This document shows positions 44,823 to 55,007 of a stretch of 64,000 nt of DNA, piece after piece. Each line of letters starts with the position of its first letter. Positions within the stretch are counted from its first letter, which is position 1. A program made the position numbers and the translations under genes. This DNA comes from Takakia lepidozioides (lineage: Eukaryota > Streptophyta > Takakiopsida > Takakiales > Takakiaceae). Where the stretch lies: contig CM060734.1 of NCBI GenBank assembly GCA_030704615.1, forward strand, positions 7,938,001 through 8,002,000, in the 5' to 3' direction. Below the pieces are notes generated by a model. The model ran no database searches and was not told the DNA's origin. It saw nothing but the letters and a program-made list of their open reading frames with translations.

Positions 44823-44869
44823 TTAAATTAATAAGCCCCTTACAATCGCCCCCCGAGCTGGCGCTTAGG

Positions 44870-45340
44870 TCCCTCTAAGTCCAGGTAGCCACAAGATGTG
44901 ATAGTGGCCATAGCTCACTAGTCCTCCACCATTGTCCCTACGAAACTCACACTCAAAACTCCAATAGATCAAGAGGCCGGGTACAAGAGTTGCCCCATCG
45001 TTAGTCCCCGTCTTGCAATCTGTGAACTTGAGCCTGAGATCTTGGGTATTGACTCCTATGAGCTTGGCCTCCCATGTCTTGTGAGCTGCCACTAGTCATA
45101 TCCACTGCCACTATCCCAAGCAGTGTGGACATAACCAATCTCCATCAGGACCCTCTCAAGAGGTGGTGTCAAGCATCCCATGTGCCAACCCTTTGAGCAT
45201 CGATTCACACACCAGCATAGTGGCGGCACCACGAGCATGCCCACATAGCATGCAACGCAATCCTACATGTACCACTACAAGGTTGGGATCTATCCTCCCA
45301 TCCACAGTGGAAGGGACATGGCGCACAATTACGCACATGG
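44870..45340 (-). pseudogene. PHD-like zinc finger and C-terminal tail of gypsy2 pol
   Basis: One frame, read through stops, encodes LVVVHVGLRCMLCGHARG, then ATMLVCESMLKGLAH and, at about 45,145-45,117, GPDGDWLCPHC. The spacing and the words MLVC, GxxH and DGDWLCPHC follow a PHD finger (CxxC ... MLxC ... GxxH ... GDWxCPxC), a domain that usually reads histone H3 tails. The Cys after MLVCES is Met and the Cys after the His is not evident, so the zinc site is degraded or atypical. A tail of about 80 residues follows (KTWEAKLIGVNTQDLRL, LIYWSFECEFR) with no match I know. It occupies the place where other gypsy integrases carry a chromodomain, so a role in choosing insertion sites is plausible but inferred. 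Confidence 0.5.
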
Positions 45341-45424
45341 TCCTTCCCTACCCATGCCATCTCGACCCTCCAGAATCAACACTCTGAGGCAATACCTCCC
45401 TGACTCTTAGAATCACACGTCCTG

Positions 45425-46649
45425 CTATGACATCCATGGTCGTAGGCGCTGTCTGCTGCAGAAAAACATAGTCCCAGGGTGGAAACGCCGAACACCTGGC
45501 CGATATCCCCCTCCACGTATAATGGCATACCTTAATGTGTCTCGGTGTTGGGCATTAGCAAAATTCTCAAAAGCCATAGGCATGACTCTCTTGAACAACT
45601 CTGCCGCTGGGCAAATGCTTGTGTCCACATCCGGATCATCAAGGTTGAGGGACTACTGGAGCCTCCCTGCGAATAGAGCAGGCAAATCTGGCTCTCGGCC
45701 AACCAAAGAGAAGGAAATATGGTGAGAAGGAGGCAAGTGATGCTTGCTTGCTAAACCTGTAGCCATGGCTAGCCAAGGTACCTGAAGATTCCAATCTCCT
45801 AGGTGTCCCTTTTGCAAGCCATACTTGCGCAAACCCCTCTTCACTGTCTGAACCACTCTCTCTGCCAAGCCATCGGCCTCGGGATGATCCCCAGAAGTGG
45901 GTCTATCAAGGCTTTATCACACAAAGCCTGAAACTCCCCCAAGAACTCTCTCCCTTGGTCCGTGAGTACCTCAGCTGGAGCACCGAATCGTCAAAGCACA
46001 CGATCCAGGAATGCATACGCAGCCCCCTCACTAGCCTTGTCAGGCAATGGAACCAACTCAATCCACTTGGAGAAGTGCTCTACCATCACCAACACAGATC
46101 TGTGGTGGCGCATCGTTAGTGGCAACGGCCCTGCGAAGTCAAGACTCCACCTATAGCCCAATCCCATGATGGGTAATGGATGCAACTGTGGTGTAGGGGC
46201 GTTGAATGAAGCACGCACCCTATCACACGCCATGCACCTAACCACAAACTATTGCACCTCTGTGTGCATACCACGCCACCAATACTGCCCCTGCAGTAAA
46301 TTATGAGTGCGTCGCACCCAAAATGCCCCAACTCCTCATAGGCATGCCGCACTAATCGTGCACGCTGTGTTGGGTGAGGCACGATCCTCACCCAACCATC
46401 CTCCCACACTCGAAGTAGGTGTATCCCCTCCCACTTGAACCTCTTGGCTTGTTGCAGGATCCGATCCCTCTTCTTAGCAGTCACACTAGCTGTCGTGTCT
46501 CTAGTGCGGAGGTAGTCCAACATAACCGAAATCTCATGTATATCTCTGGCACCACCTGGCTCATCACTAGCCTCAGGGTCCTCAGACACTCCGTCTACAG
46601 TCATCCCTGTTGTAGGTCCAACCTGACCTCCCGATGCCAAGATACACAA
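45425..46649 (-). pseudogene. Integrase of gypsy2
   Basis: Zinc-binding N-terminus near 46,380-46,250 (RLVRHAYEELGHFG supplies the two His; the Cys pair follows after a frameshift, as in VRCMACDRV). Catalytic core from 46,245: WSLDFAGPLP (first Asp), VLVMVEHFSKWIELVPL, then GAPAEVLTDQGREFLGEF (second Asp), and the Glu region near 45,860 (ERVVQTVKRGLRKYG). C-terminal segments run to about 45,425 (ELFKRVMPMAFENF). At least two frameshifts and a stop before RFGAP break the frame. Integrase inserts the cDNA into the host chromosome; the PHD-like finger follows directly. Confidence 0.8.
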
Positions 46650-46721
46650 AAAGGCATTTGCATGCTATCCCGGCACCAACTCCTCGTCCGTCTCACCATG
46701 CCACCAAGCTCCAGAGTCATC

Positions 46722-47096
46722 CTACTGGCTCGTGCATGGATTGTAACTCAATCCATCCGCATCCCTATTGACCAAACCTGGTCGATGCACAACCTGAAAG
46801 TCATACTCTTGGAGTATAAGTGCGTACCGTGCAAGCTTCCCCGTAAGCTTGTCTGACTCCATCAACCACTTGAGTGGCCGGTGAACCGTGACAAGGGTGA
46901 AGAGATTGCCGTATAGATAGCACCTGAAGTGTGCCACGACCCACAGTGCAGCGAAACACTCCCCCTCATATGAGCTATACTTAGACTCTGCAGCGTTGTT
47001 CGAGCGGCTAGCATAAGCCACTACGAACTCTCTTCCCTCATCATCCACCTGTGGGAGCACCGCTCCAAGCCCCAGCATGCTCCAATCTGTATGCAC
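46722..47096 (-). pseudogene. RNase H domain of gypsy2
   Basis: An open frame of 124 codons: HTDWSMLGLGAVLPQ (first catalytic Asp in TDWS), YASRSNNAAESKYSSYEGE (Glu and the SSYEGE motif), ALWVVAHFRCYLYGN, and the tail LILQEYDFQVVHRPG then NRDADGLS (final Asp). It removes RNA from the RNA-DNA hybrid during reverse transcription. The domain is intact by itself but separated from RT by frame breaks. Confidence 0.85.
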
Positions 47097-47126
47097 CTGA
47101 AAGGTTCGCCCCCTGATTAGGTCGTC

Positions 47127-48115
47127 TCAAGATCGGGGCCCCGAGGTCAACCTCGCCTTGAGTTCCTGAAAAAGCTCGCTCTTTGGCTCATCTTCCCACT
47201 GCCACTCCTGGTCTACCTTGGTCAGCTTGGTTAGAGCCTTTGCAATAGCACTAAATCCCTTGACAAAAATATAGTAGTTTGCCAACCCCATGAAAGCTCG
47301 AACTCGGCTCACATCCATGGGACGTGGAATCTGTGCGATGGCCTCTACCTTAGTCTGCTGCACCCCCAATCCTCCAGGATATATCATGTGGCCCAGATAC
47401 TTAATTTGGTTGTGGAAGGACTTGCACTTTCCCCGATGTAATTTCAATCCGTGCGCTCTCAAGGCGCTCAAACACCACCTGAAAGGTATCTCTCGTGCTC
47501 CTCCACCGTAGCACTAAAGATGATGATGTCATCTATGTAGCACCGAGCAAAGTCCACCCCTGCTAGAATCTTGTCCATGACTTCTGGAACTCTGCAGGAG
47601 CGTTCTTAAGCCCGAATGGCAAGAACCGCCACTGATATAGGCAATCATTCCCGTGCTCATTGATCCCCCAAAATGTCGTCTTCTGCTTGTCCGCCTCCTT
47701 GATCGGCAACTGGTGATATCCGGACCGCAAGTCCACAGTGCTAAAGACCTTGGCATGCCCAATGGCATCAAAAGATCTCCTCCGGTGTGGGCATGGCATA
47801 AACTTATCGGACTTGGTCTAACGATTTACAGGCCGGTAATCACGGCACATACGTCTCTCCGACCAATTGCCATAGACATCCTTCTTGGCTGGCATCACCG
47901 TGGCTGAAGCATACTCTCCACCAGAGAGCTCCACCAAACCAGCCTCCCAAAAGATCTTGAGTCCTCATCTGAATCAAAGACCTCTCCATGTCACTGTATC
48001 TATAGGGTCTCCAAAAGATTGGCGTGTCCGTGGCCAACTCAATACGAATCTCCTGACCCTTCTGTGCTCCCAAATCCTTCAAACTGAAGGCAAAGCAATT
48101 CCTGTAAGCCCTCAC
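47127..48115 (-). pseudogene. Reverse transcriptase of gypsy2
   Basis: N-terminal RT segment FAFSLKDLGAQKGQEIRIEL at about 48,093, then PIFWRPYRYSDMER. After a break, fingers and palm: KVFSTVDLRSGYHQLPI (catalytic Asp) and FLPFGLKNAPAEFQK. The YIDD box reads ARCYIDDIIIFSAT at about 47,543-47,505, with both catalytic Asp residues intact. Thumb: LHRGKCKSFHNQIKYLGHMI and then VRAFMGLANYYIFVKGF. Frames change near 47,830, near 47,580 and near 47,480, so no single product can form. The RT copies genomic RNA to cDNA in the particle. Upstream, 48,116-48,560 is a low-complexity linker to the methyltransferase. Confidence 0.85.
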
Positions 48116-48561
48116 AAACCGCCGTTTACGTTGTCTCTCTCCTCCAGTGACAATGGGTCCAATGTCAGGCTCCCAATTGTCCTCCGTAACTGCAACCTTA
48201 AGTCCAGTAGACTTAGAGGTAGGAGACGCGTCTCGTGGTTCCTATGTCGCAACCTCATGAGCAGTACTCCCTGCCTGCTCAGTCAATGACAAGGCCTCAT
48301 CTTGCCCCATCATCTCATCCTTGAGGACCTCCTCAAACCCGAGAAGAATCCCAACCTCATCCATCATAGCCGCCTTGGCTGCCAACTCCCTCTGAACCTC
48401 GAGCACCTCCCACGTGTGCCATGGATGTCTACACCCGTGGTCTCACCGGCTCACCCCCACTCACTATCTGTACCATCTCCGTAGGCAGAGAGACCGTCAA
48501 GGGAAGTGCACTCCGCACTCTTCGTTGCTCAGCCATAGCCAAGCTGATAATCCAAGTCAAG

Positions 48562-49490
48562 CTATGAGATCATTACTTGCCCCAACACCTGACAACGTGA
48601 TGCCTCAGAAAGAGACGGCACCGCCGTGGTCCCAGTGGAAAAACCCATAGCCTGCTCTCGCTCGTCGGCATTAGGCTCCACTAACTGCTGCAACTGAGCA
48701 TCCCACAGGAGGCCAGGTCCACTATCCCGGAAAGCATGCGATCCTGGGAAGTGAGCAGTGTAAGGTAGTGCTGCTCGTGGTTGACCCACCTTGTTGACCA
48801 CTGCCAAAGGCAAACGGTCATCGTGTCTCACACGCTGAGACTGCCTCCCTATGTCCAAAATGCTATCCACTGTGAGGTGTGCTGGCCGCTGCACCCCATC
48901 AAATGCACGCTTAAGCAGTGCGGGTGGCATCAAGTTAGTCCACCATAACCGTGGACGATGAGCCCGTGACCCCACTGTAGCTGCATCCAGCAACACTGCT
49001 GATCCAAGCCACGACCGAACCTGATGCACACTGGCCATCACCCTGGCCCGAGAATCGTCCATCAGTGGCACATTCTCCAAGATGTATACTGGAGATACAG
49101 CCTGATGAAGCTGTAAGTGGCGCAAAACCCCCACCATCTCCCAAAACAGACATGACCTCGAGTCTCGCAATCCATTGCCATGCCCGGCTGATGAATGCTC
49201 TTGGCAGGGCCAACCTGCCACTACCAAATCAACGGAGCCAACCCGCTCCAAATCCTGCACCCCCAGCAAAGAGATGTCTGCTAGCAAGGCCTGCTGATAT
49301 CCACGAACCGCAGACACCGGCAACAACTCAGGGTACTGCTGCACCAACTGAGCAACATGACGGAGGGAGACACATCGTGCAGTCTCATCCCTCTCCACAT
49401 ACAGGTAACGTCGTACTCGTACACCTGCCTATAGAACAGCAGCCAATCCAGTGCTAATCCCGCCAAACAAATCCAGAAGGCAAATGCCTC
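48562..49490 (-). pseudogene. Cytosine-5 DNA methyltransferase domain (DNMT3/DRM-like) inside gypsy2 pol
   Basis: About 300 residues with the motifs of C5-MTases in order. Motif I: LLDLFGGISTGLAAVL (SAM binding) at about 49,475, then RRYLYVERDETAR. Motif IV: AGWPCQEHSSAGHGNG with catalytic Cys at about 49,204-49,206, then LRDSRSCLFWEMVGVL. Motif VI: VYILENVPLM. Motif VIII: AHRPRLWWTNL. Motif IX/X: REQAMGFSTGTT and SRCQVLGQVM. AHRxRxxWxNL after a short ENV-to-VIII spacing resembles DNMT3/DRM more than DNMT1/CMT; the recognition domain is small. It lies between protease and RT. 278 codons (49,398-48,562) are open; a TAG at 49,429-49,431 follows motif I and a TGA precedes it, probably from CAG and CGA. 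Likely role: methylating element or host DNA. Confidence 0.85.
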
Positions 49491-49502
49491 ATCCGGACAC
49501 TG

Positions 49503-49929
49503 TCACACAATTGGTGTGGTGTCCAATGGAGACAATAGAGGTGGACCTGGTGCAATTCCCGCACTCTCCTCCTCTCCTGACAGTACAAAAGCCTCTACCC
49601 AGGCTTGTTGCACACGACAATCAGCAACCCGCTGCAAATCCTTGCTAGAACCCCACAATGGAGTGTGAGCAACCATGGCAGGCAACTCCGCCATACCATA
49701 CATGTCATCCTGCTCTCCCGGAGGTGACACATCCTTTGAATGAGTGTTGCCATCCAACAACTCTCCAGGCCAAGTCACTGTAGCTGTGAATGCTGCCAGT
49801 GTTGGCATCTGCCTCGCTGGGCAACCGCAAACTCCTCTATGAACGTCACAGGGAGGCCTGCACACGCCGGCCCTCCCCTGACTGCCATCCAGGCCTATAG
49901 GAAGCCGACTCCTCCCAAAAATCTAGGGT
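49503..49929 (-). pseudogene. Linker of gypsy2 pol between protease and methyltransferase
   Basis: A 120-codon frame (49,865-49,503) with no recognised domain; it includes WGSSKDLQRVADCRVQQAW and ends at TGA. It lies in another frame from the methyltransferase. It may be a spacer of the polyprotein. Confidence 0.4.
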
Positions 49930-50226
49930 GAAGCCCATGGGGTACAATATTGCCCCACCAACAAGGACATCATACGAGACCGCGTCTGTCACAATGGCCT
50001 TGGCTCTCATCACTGAGCCATCTGTAGGATGATCCGGCTATAGTCGAATAGTCAACTCATGCCGTGTCATGCCCCGAGCCTGCTCTGATCCTCCCAGAGA
50101 TGTCTGTATCTGGAAAGGGCACGGCTCCATATCCGCCTCCGTGAGGCCCAAGCCTGCAATAGCAGCTCTGCCCAACATCAATGGCTGAGCTCCCGAGTCC
50201 AACAAGACTCACAATGGCCGGTACCT
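49930..50226 (-). pseudogene. Retropepsin of gypsy2
   Basis: The active site reads VLLDSGAQPLMLGRAA at about 50,212-50,165 (Asp-Ser-Gly-Ala), followed by AGLGLTEADMEPCPFQIQTS and, after about 45 residues, SYDVLVGGAILYPMGFTLD, the usual second half. A TGA sits just before VLLDSGA (probably CGA originally) and a TAG lies near 50,040. It would release Gag and Pol products, including the methyltransferase. CACTA1 interrupts gypsy1 at the place matching 50,226. Confidence 0.75.
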
Positions 50227-50317
50227 CTTGCCTGTCGGTCCACTCAAACAGAAAATGCCATCCTGGTTGTCTAACATGACAACTCCAGGTGTCACCATGG
50301 CGCGCTCAATGGCTAGC

Positions 50318-51003
50318 CTAGCTGGCAGCTGCAGCTTGCCATGGCGCCGCCGTGGTAGTCTTGACCCTCACATCCGAGGATCCCTCCGGCACTACACCTC
50401 CCACTATCTCCGCAGAAGATGAAGTAACCTCCCCACTCTCACATAGTGTAGCTGCCAGCCTGAACACCTCAGCTGGTCTTACCCCCGGCGTCGCAATCAT
50501 GGTAGCCGAGAACAATGGAGCCTGGCACACAGCTATGGCCACCCCCAGCAGCACACTAGCTACTGTAGCCTTGGCAATACTAGGTAGTGGTGTTGCTTGT
50601 GTAGCTCTCCCCAATGGCATAGTAACCTCCGCCTCGGTAACAGTCGGACGAGAACTAGGTGCCATGGACGGCGTCAACACTGTCTCTGCCAATGTGAATG
50701 ACTGAGGAAGCCTGGCCTGACGGCTTGCCTCCCCACGCTGTGGATCCAACTCCACCTCCACACCCCGTGGCTCAGGAACTCGTGCTGCTCCTTGAGTCAC
50801 TGTCGCAACTGACTCCACTTGCACTAGTGGTAGTCCTGCCTCGCACATAGTGGTAGTGGTAGTGCTGCCCCACCCACAGTGGTAGTGGTAGTGGCACCCC
50901 TCACTAGTGGTAGTGCTGCCCTGCACATGAATCCCATGCCTCCCATGTCTCCTCCCTTAGGAACAAGAGGTGGACCATCCGGCCTTGGAGCCGGTACCAC
51001 CTA
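50318..51003 (-). pseudogene. Ala/Val-rich linker between gag and protease of gypsy2
   Basis: Open from 50,926 to 50,318. Low-complexity linker (RPTVTEAEVTMPLGRAT, ATMIATPGVRPAEVF) shared with the gypsy1 piece at 15,944-16,767. A TAG at 51,001-51,003 separates it from gag, where the gypsy1 copy has CAG. A TACCACTACCACT-type repeat near 50,825-50,905 is extra relative to gypsy1. Confidence 0.6.
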
Positions 51004-52480
51004 AGCTGTGGCCATGGCAGCGAGCCTCTGCTCTAACTGCTGAAGCCGGTTGGCCATGCCTTGATCACTACCTTGACCTCCGCGTCCTTGGCCATGTTGA
51101 GCTTGCCTTTGGCCTGCACCTTGTGCCTGGCCACCTCGTCCTCTCTGGGCTGCTCCACCTCGCCCCCCGCCACCATTGTTCCCTTGGAACTGGCCTGGGC
51201 GCAACTCAGGATGCAAACCATAGCACTGGGTTTCCCCATGCCCGTACTTGCCACAATGCCCACACTGCAACTATGCAGGTTGTGCCGGTGCCAAACCATT
51301 GCCTCCCTCTTGGCAATCCTTCTTGACATGGGTTCCTCCACATGTCCAGCACACCACATCCGCCCGTTGTTGGCCTGCAAATGAAGGGAGAGACCCCTGC
51401 ATCTGAGGTCCTCTCTGCCCTTCCCTGAGCTTCACCTGAGCTCCCTTGCTGCCTTGAACACGTTGAGGTAGTGGCTGGCTAGGAGCACCACTATCCCGTG
51501 GTGCCTCCTTAGCAAATCCCACCATGACCACTCGTTCCTCCACCATGTTGAGCTCTATCCGCTCTGCCAGCAAAAACACATTTGCTAAGTGGGTTGGGCC
51601 GCTTGTAGGAGAGTTGCATCCCGCCCCCTTCTCCTTAGCTCCTTATCCAATATCCCGTACCAGAACTGGACTGCCTGAGCCTCCGTAACCCCTTGGGTTA
51701 CATTAATCAAGCGCCTCATGCGAGTGAAAGCCTCCCTCAAGCTCTCAGTAGGCTTTCGTTGGAACTCTTGCAAGCTCCTCAACTTCTCTGTCCTCACCCC
51801 TTGGTAGTTCCTTCTCAACTCTTCCAAGAACTCCACAACAGGATTGAAGGCAGGCACGGGTACTGGTGCTGGTGCAGCAGTAGCTTGGGTGGACGTCGTA
51901 GCCTCTGTACTACTAGTCCGTGGACGCTGCTGTTGTAGCTGCTGCTGCTGGTGCAGCTGCCGGTGTGACTGCTGCCCTTGTGCCTCTAGTGCCTCTAGTG
52001 ATGGAGACATAGTCGGGTGACCAGTACATCCTCCACTCCTCGATCTCAATATCGTGCCCCCGCCTAAACTCATGGTAATCATCCATGGGCGGCCCCTCAA
52101 GGTGCTGAAACAGCCCCTTCCATGCCATAAAAGGCGTAAACAGTTGTGGATTGCGCATTTGCTGCAAGTCACACCAACTATCAAACTTTTGGATAAATTC
52201 ATTCAACTCGATGGTGCCCACCGCCCCAGAGTACCTTCGTGGCCGCTTGGTGGCTCCATACATCTCCTCCATTGTGTCCCACAACAATGGCAAGGAAACA
52301 ACTTGCACCGCCGGTGTGAGTCCTCCTTATTCACAATCCGAATCAGAACCTTCCGTAGAAGACACAGGAGGTGAAGGTGGCCTAAACCGCACACCTCGTC
52401 TCGTAAACCCGCTAGTATCGCTAGTGCTCGTACCGGCACTTTCCCCATCAACTAGTGGCACCTCCGTGTTGACAAACTGA
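51001..52480 (-). pseudogene. Gag of gypsy2
   Basis: Same protein as gypsy1 gag. Capsid segments EEMYGATKRPRRYSGAVG and FIQKFDSWCDLQQM (52,308-51,913) and LRSLQEFQRKPTESL with FTRMRRLINVTQGV (to 51,585), then MFLLAERIELNMVEERVV and zinc knuckles CWTCGGTHVKKDC and CGHCGKYGHGETQC. The start region near 52,480 lacks the ATG seen in gypsy1 (ACG-like instead). Breaks: a frame change near 51,915, one near 51,585, and a TAG at 51,271-51,273 between the two knuckles where gypsy1 has CAG. Not functional as it stands. Confidence 0.8.
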
Positions 52481-52569
52481 CACTCAACCGGTCATGAACA
52501 TGTCTCTAACCCCCTCTCCACAAGGTATCCGGGTAGAGAACCTGATGCGGCTTATGGTTTGGAATATTA

Positions 52570-55007
52570 GGTTCCTAACATAGCCTGCACCTGCACCTGC
52601 ATCCACCGCAGGCACTCCTATGGTTGGATGGTCATCATCTCCAACCTCACCACAAGAGAAACAAAGATGGTCTGACTGGTCATCACCCCAGCCTCACCAT
52701 CGAAAGCATGCTCTAGGGTGGATCGGCGATCAAGCCCGAGTCCACCACCTATAAAATCAAGCGCCCACACAAAACTAGCATGGCGCACAATCAAGCATGC
52801 AGGTGTGGAGGGGATCCAAACACAAGAATGGAAACAACAACTCCACAGTGTCGCTCCTGCAACCCAGCCCAAAACCCGGACTGACTCTTGCCTCCACCTA
52901 CGGAAAGGTCTCGGCCTACAGAGAAGGTGGAAAGCTACGAGGAAGGGAAACTAAAGCAATGCCTATCCCCAGCATGCTCTCATCCCAACACCTTTTTTTT
53001 TTTTTTTTTCCCTCTCTTCTCTCACTTGCATGACCATGAGAGCATCTTGTGGACAATCCTCAAACCGCCCTCCACGAGCTCATGAAACTTGGCCTCCAAG
53101 GCCCCATGCAAGCCTCCACAGGGTCCGCCAGTGCCTCCTTACGTCCACCAGCCATTCCTCCGAATGGAACCACCTCAGGAAACCACACCGTTCGCTGAAG
53201 GTTCAAAAATGGAGCAAATAGAGGTACATATAGGCCCCAACAACATTCTGTCCAAAGGAATTACCTGCAGGCTGGTCTCCCCCATAGGTAAGAACTGGGC
53301 TGAAAACCCGAAAAGATTACCTGCAGGGAAGTAAGCCCCTTTGTTAAAACGCAACAGGGAGGCAATTCTGACTTTTTTGCCAAATCAGCTAGCTCAAAAC
53401 CGTTGTTCTTCATAGCCCAGCCTCCCATCCAAGGTCCCACGAAACGAGTAAAAAAAGTTTTTTTTTTTTTTTTTTTTCACTCTAACTGTTCGTGGCCTTC
53501 CGTGGCTCTAACCGCCACTACTCCTCACGGCCCGCCCTAGGCGCTCGTTGGCCACGGGCTGCCCAGTGATACCCCGCGGTACCACTCCCATGAGCCTTCA
53601 CGGCCCGCCATCCCCACGATCTGATCACCGTGCCCACCCGTTGTGTCCGCACCACGACTTCCAACGGTCACGGTCAACCATCACGACCTGGGCTCGTGGT
53701 ATCTCGTGATACCGCCCCAACGGCCCATCACGGCCACTATTCCCTACGTTCCCTGGAACTCCCAACGAGTTCTCATGAGTTCCTGGGGCGTTCCCACACG
53801 TTCCCGAGCTCTTCCCGAGCTGGGGTTTGCTCCAACACCTGCTGCCGACGAGCTATGGCTTTTGCGGAGCCATCAGCCCCATCGCCCTGCACTCCTGAGC
53901 TCTCACGGCCCACTAGAAGTGCCTCCAACTCAACAAGCAAGCTATATGCTGCCCAACAAGCTCCATTTTCTTCATGAAGCTCACAAAAACAAATCTGAAA
54001 ATACACACATTTACAAACTTGGTGCACCTGCACTTCTCATGCATCTCCCTTGGCTCTAGGGCGCCTCGTTGCTGCCTTTCCTGCCCCGCTCTTGCCACTC
54101 TAAGAGCCCTTACACTGCTGAATTTCAGATTGAAACTCCAACTCAACACATGCTTCACACGTGCACTGATTTGCACACAAGAGGGACCAGCCCCCTCTCT
54201 TCACTCATACCTCTTCATGAGCTTGGAGCTGAAGCTCCCAACGGGCTGCGATGCATCCCCTCGCAGCTCCACCATTCGGCTGCTCCTCATCTACCCGCAA
54301 CAACTAGTTTCGGGCAGAAATACCTGGAGCTGATCATATCATCTCCAACCTGCAAAATGCTAGCTTCCCATGCGCAGCCCACATTCCTGCAGCTCCTTAA
54401 TTTGGCCTGCAATTGAAGAAGACGACCACCAGTTCGCCCACTCGTGGCCAGCATCTCCTCCGCTTCACACTAGAAGCCCAAACTTGGTTGCCATAGCGTT
54501 GAGCTATGCAACGCCGCTCTTCAACAGGCTACCCGCTCTCTCTATCAATTGCAGGTTTGCACTCTATCCACTGTAGATAGGCTCATGCACGGATCCCTGC
54601 ACTCTAGGCTGAACCGCTTCTCATGAAAACACAAGTGCTACAAAACAACTTGAACCTGGCACTCACAGACTTGAGCTGATCTTTCTCGAGTGATAAAGAA
54701 AGGAATAATACAAGCACACAAGCTCTCTCTAACTCACATACTTGCACATGAAAACATCACTCATGTATTAAGTCGAGCCAAGTGCACCCCACGCCATGGG
54801 GAATCCACACTACGGCGCCATAGCTAGACGCGGTGAGGCTCAACTCCAGAAAGATGAGCCCACCACGATCTGCCATGAAGATAACAACGCCAGATGCCCA
54901 AACATGTATTGGCCCCTGGATTGACACTTGGGTCAATCCCAAATGTCAATATATAAAAGCTAGCTATTTCCTAGCTAACTTCACACTAGTGGTAAAATAA
55001 CTTGACA
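52570..55007 (-). repeat. 5' LTR of gypsy2 (about 2.4 kb)
   Basis: Minus-strand start TGTCAAGTTATTTTACCACT at 55,007, shared with gypsy1. The inner edge lies near the CCATAAGCCGCA phrase (about 52,550-52,570). Two long T tracts (about 52,991-53,010 and 53,458-53,477) and an ACGGCCC-rich stretch (53,515-53,730) lie in the middle. No gene is seen in it. Confidence 0.75.

Larger units (their letters stand above)
44847..55007 (-). mobile_element. Gypsy2: Ty3/gypsy retrotransposon encoding a DNA methyltransferase and a PHD-like finger
   Basis: Minus-strand order from 55,007 leftward: 5' LTR, gag with two zinc knuckles, linker, retropepsin, cytosine-5 methyltransferase, reverse transcriptase, RNase H, integrase, PHD-like zinc finger, and an unrecognised C-terminal stretch. 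The order RT, RNase H, IN marks Ty3/gypsy. A purine tract (AGCTCGGGGGG) follows the last coding part near 44,855, but no 3' LTR matching the 5' LTR was found to its left, so the 3' end is deleted or altered. Many in-frame stops (mostly TAG or TGA) and a few frameshifts disable it. It sits inside the CACTA3 SET locus. Confidence 0.85.
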
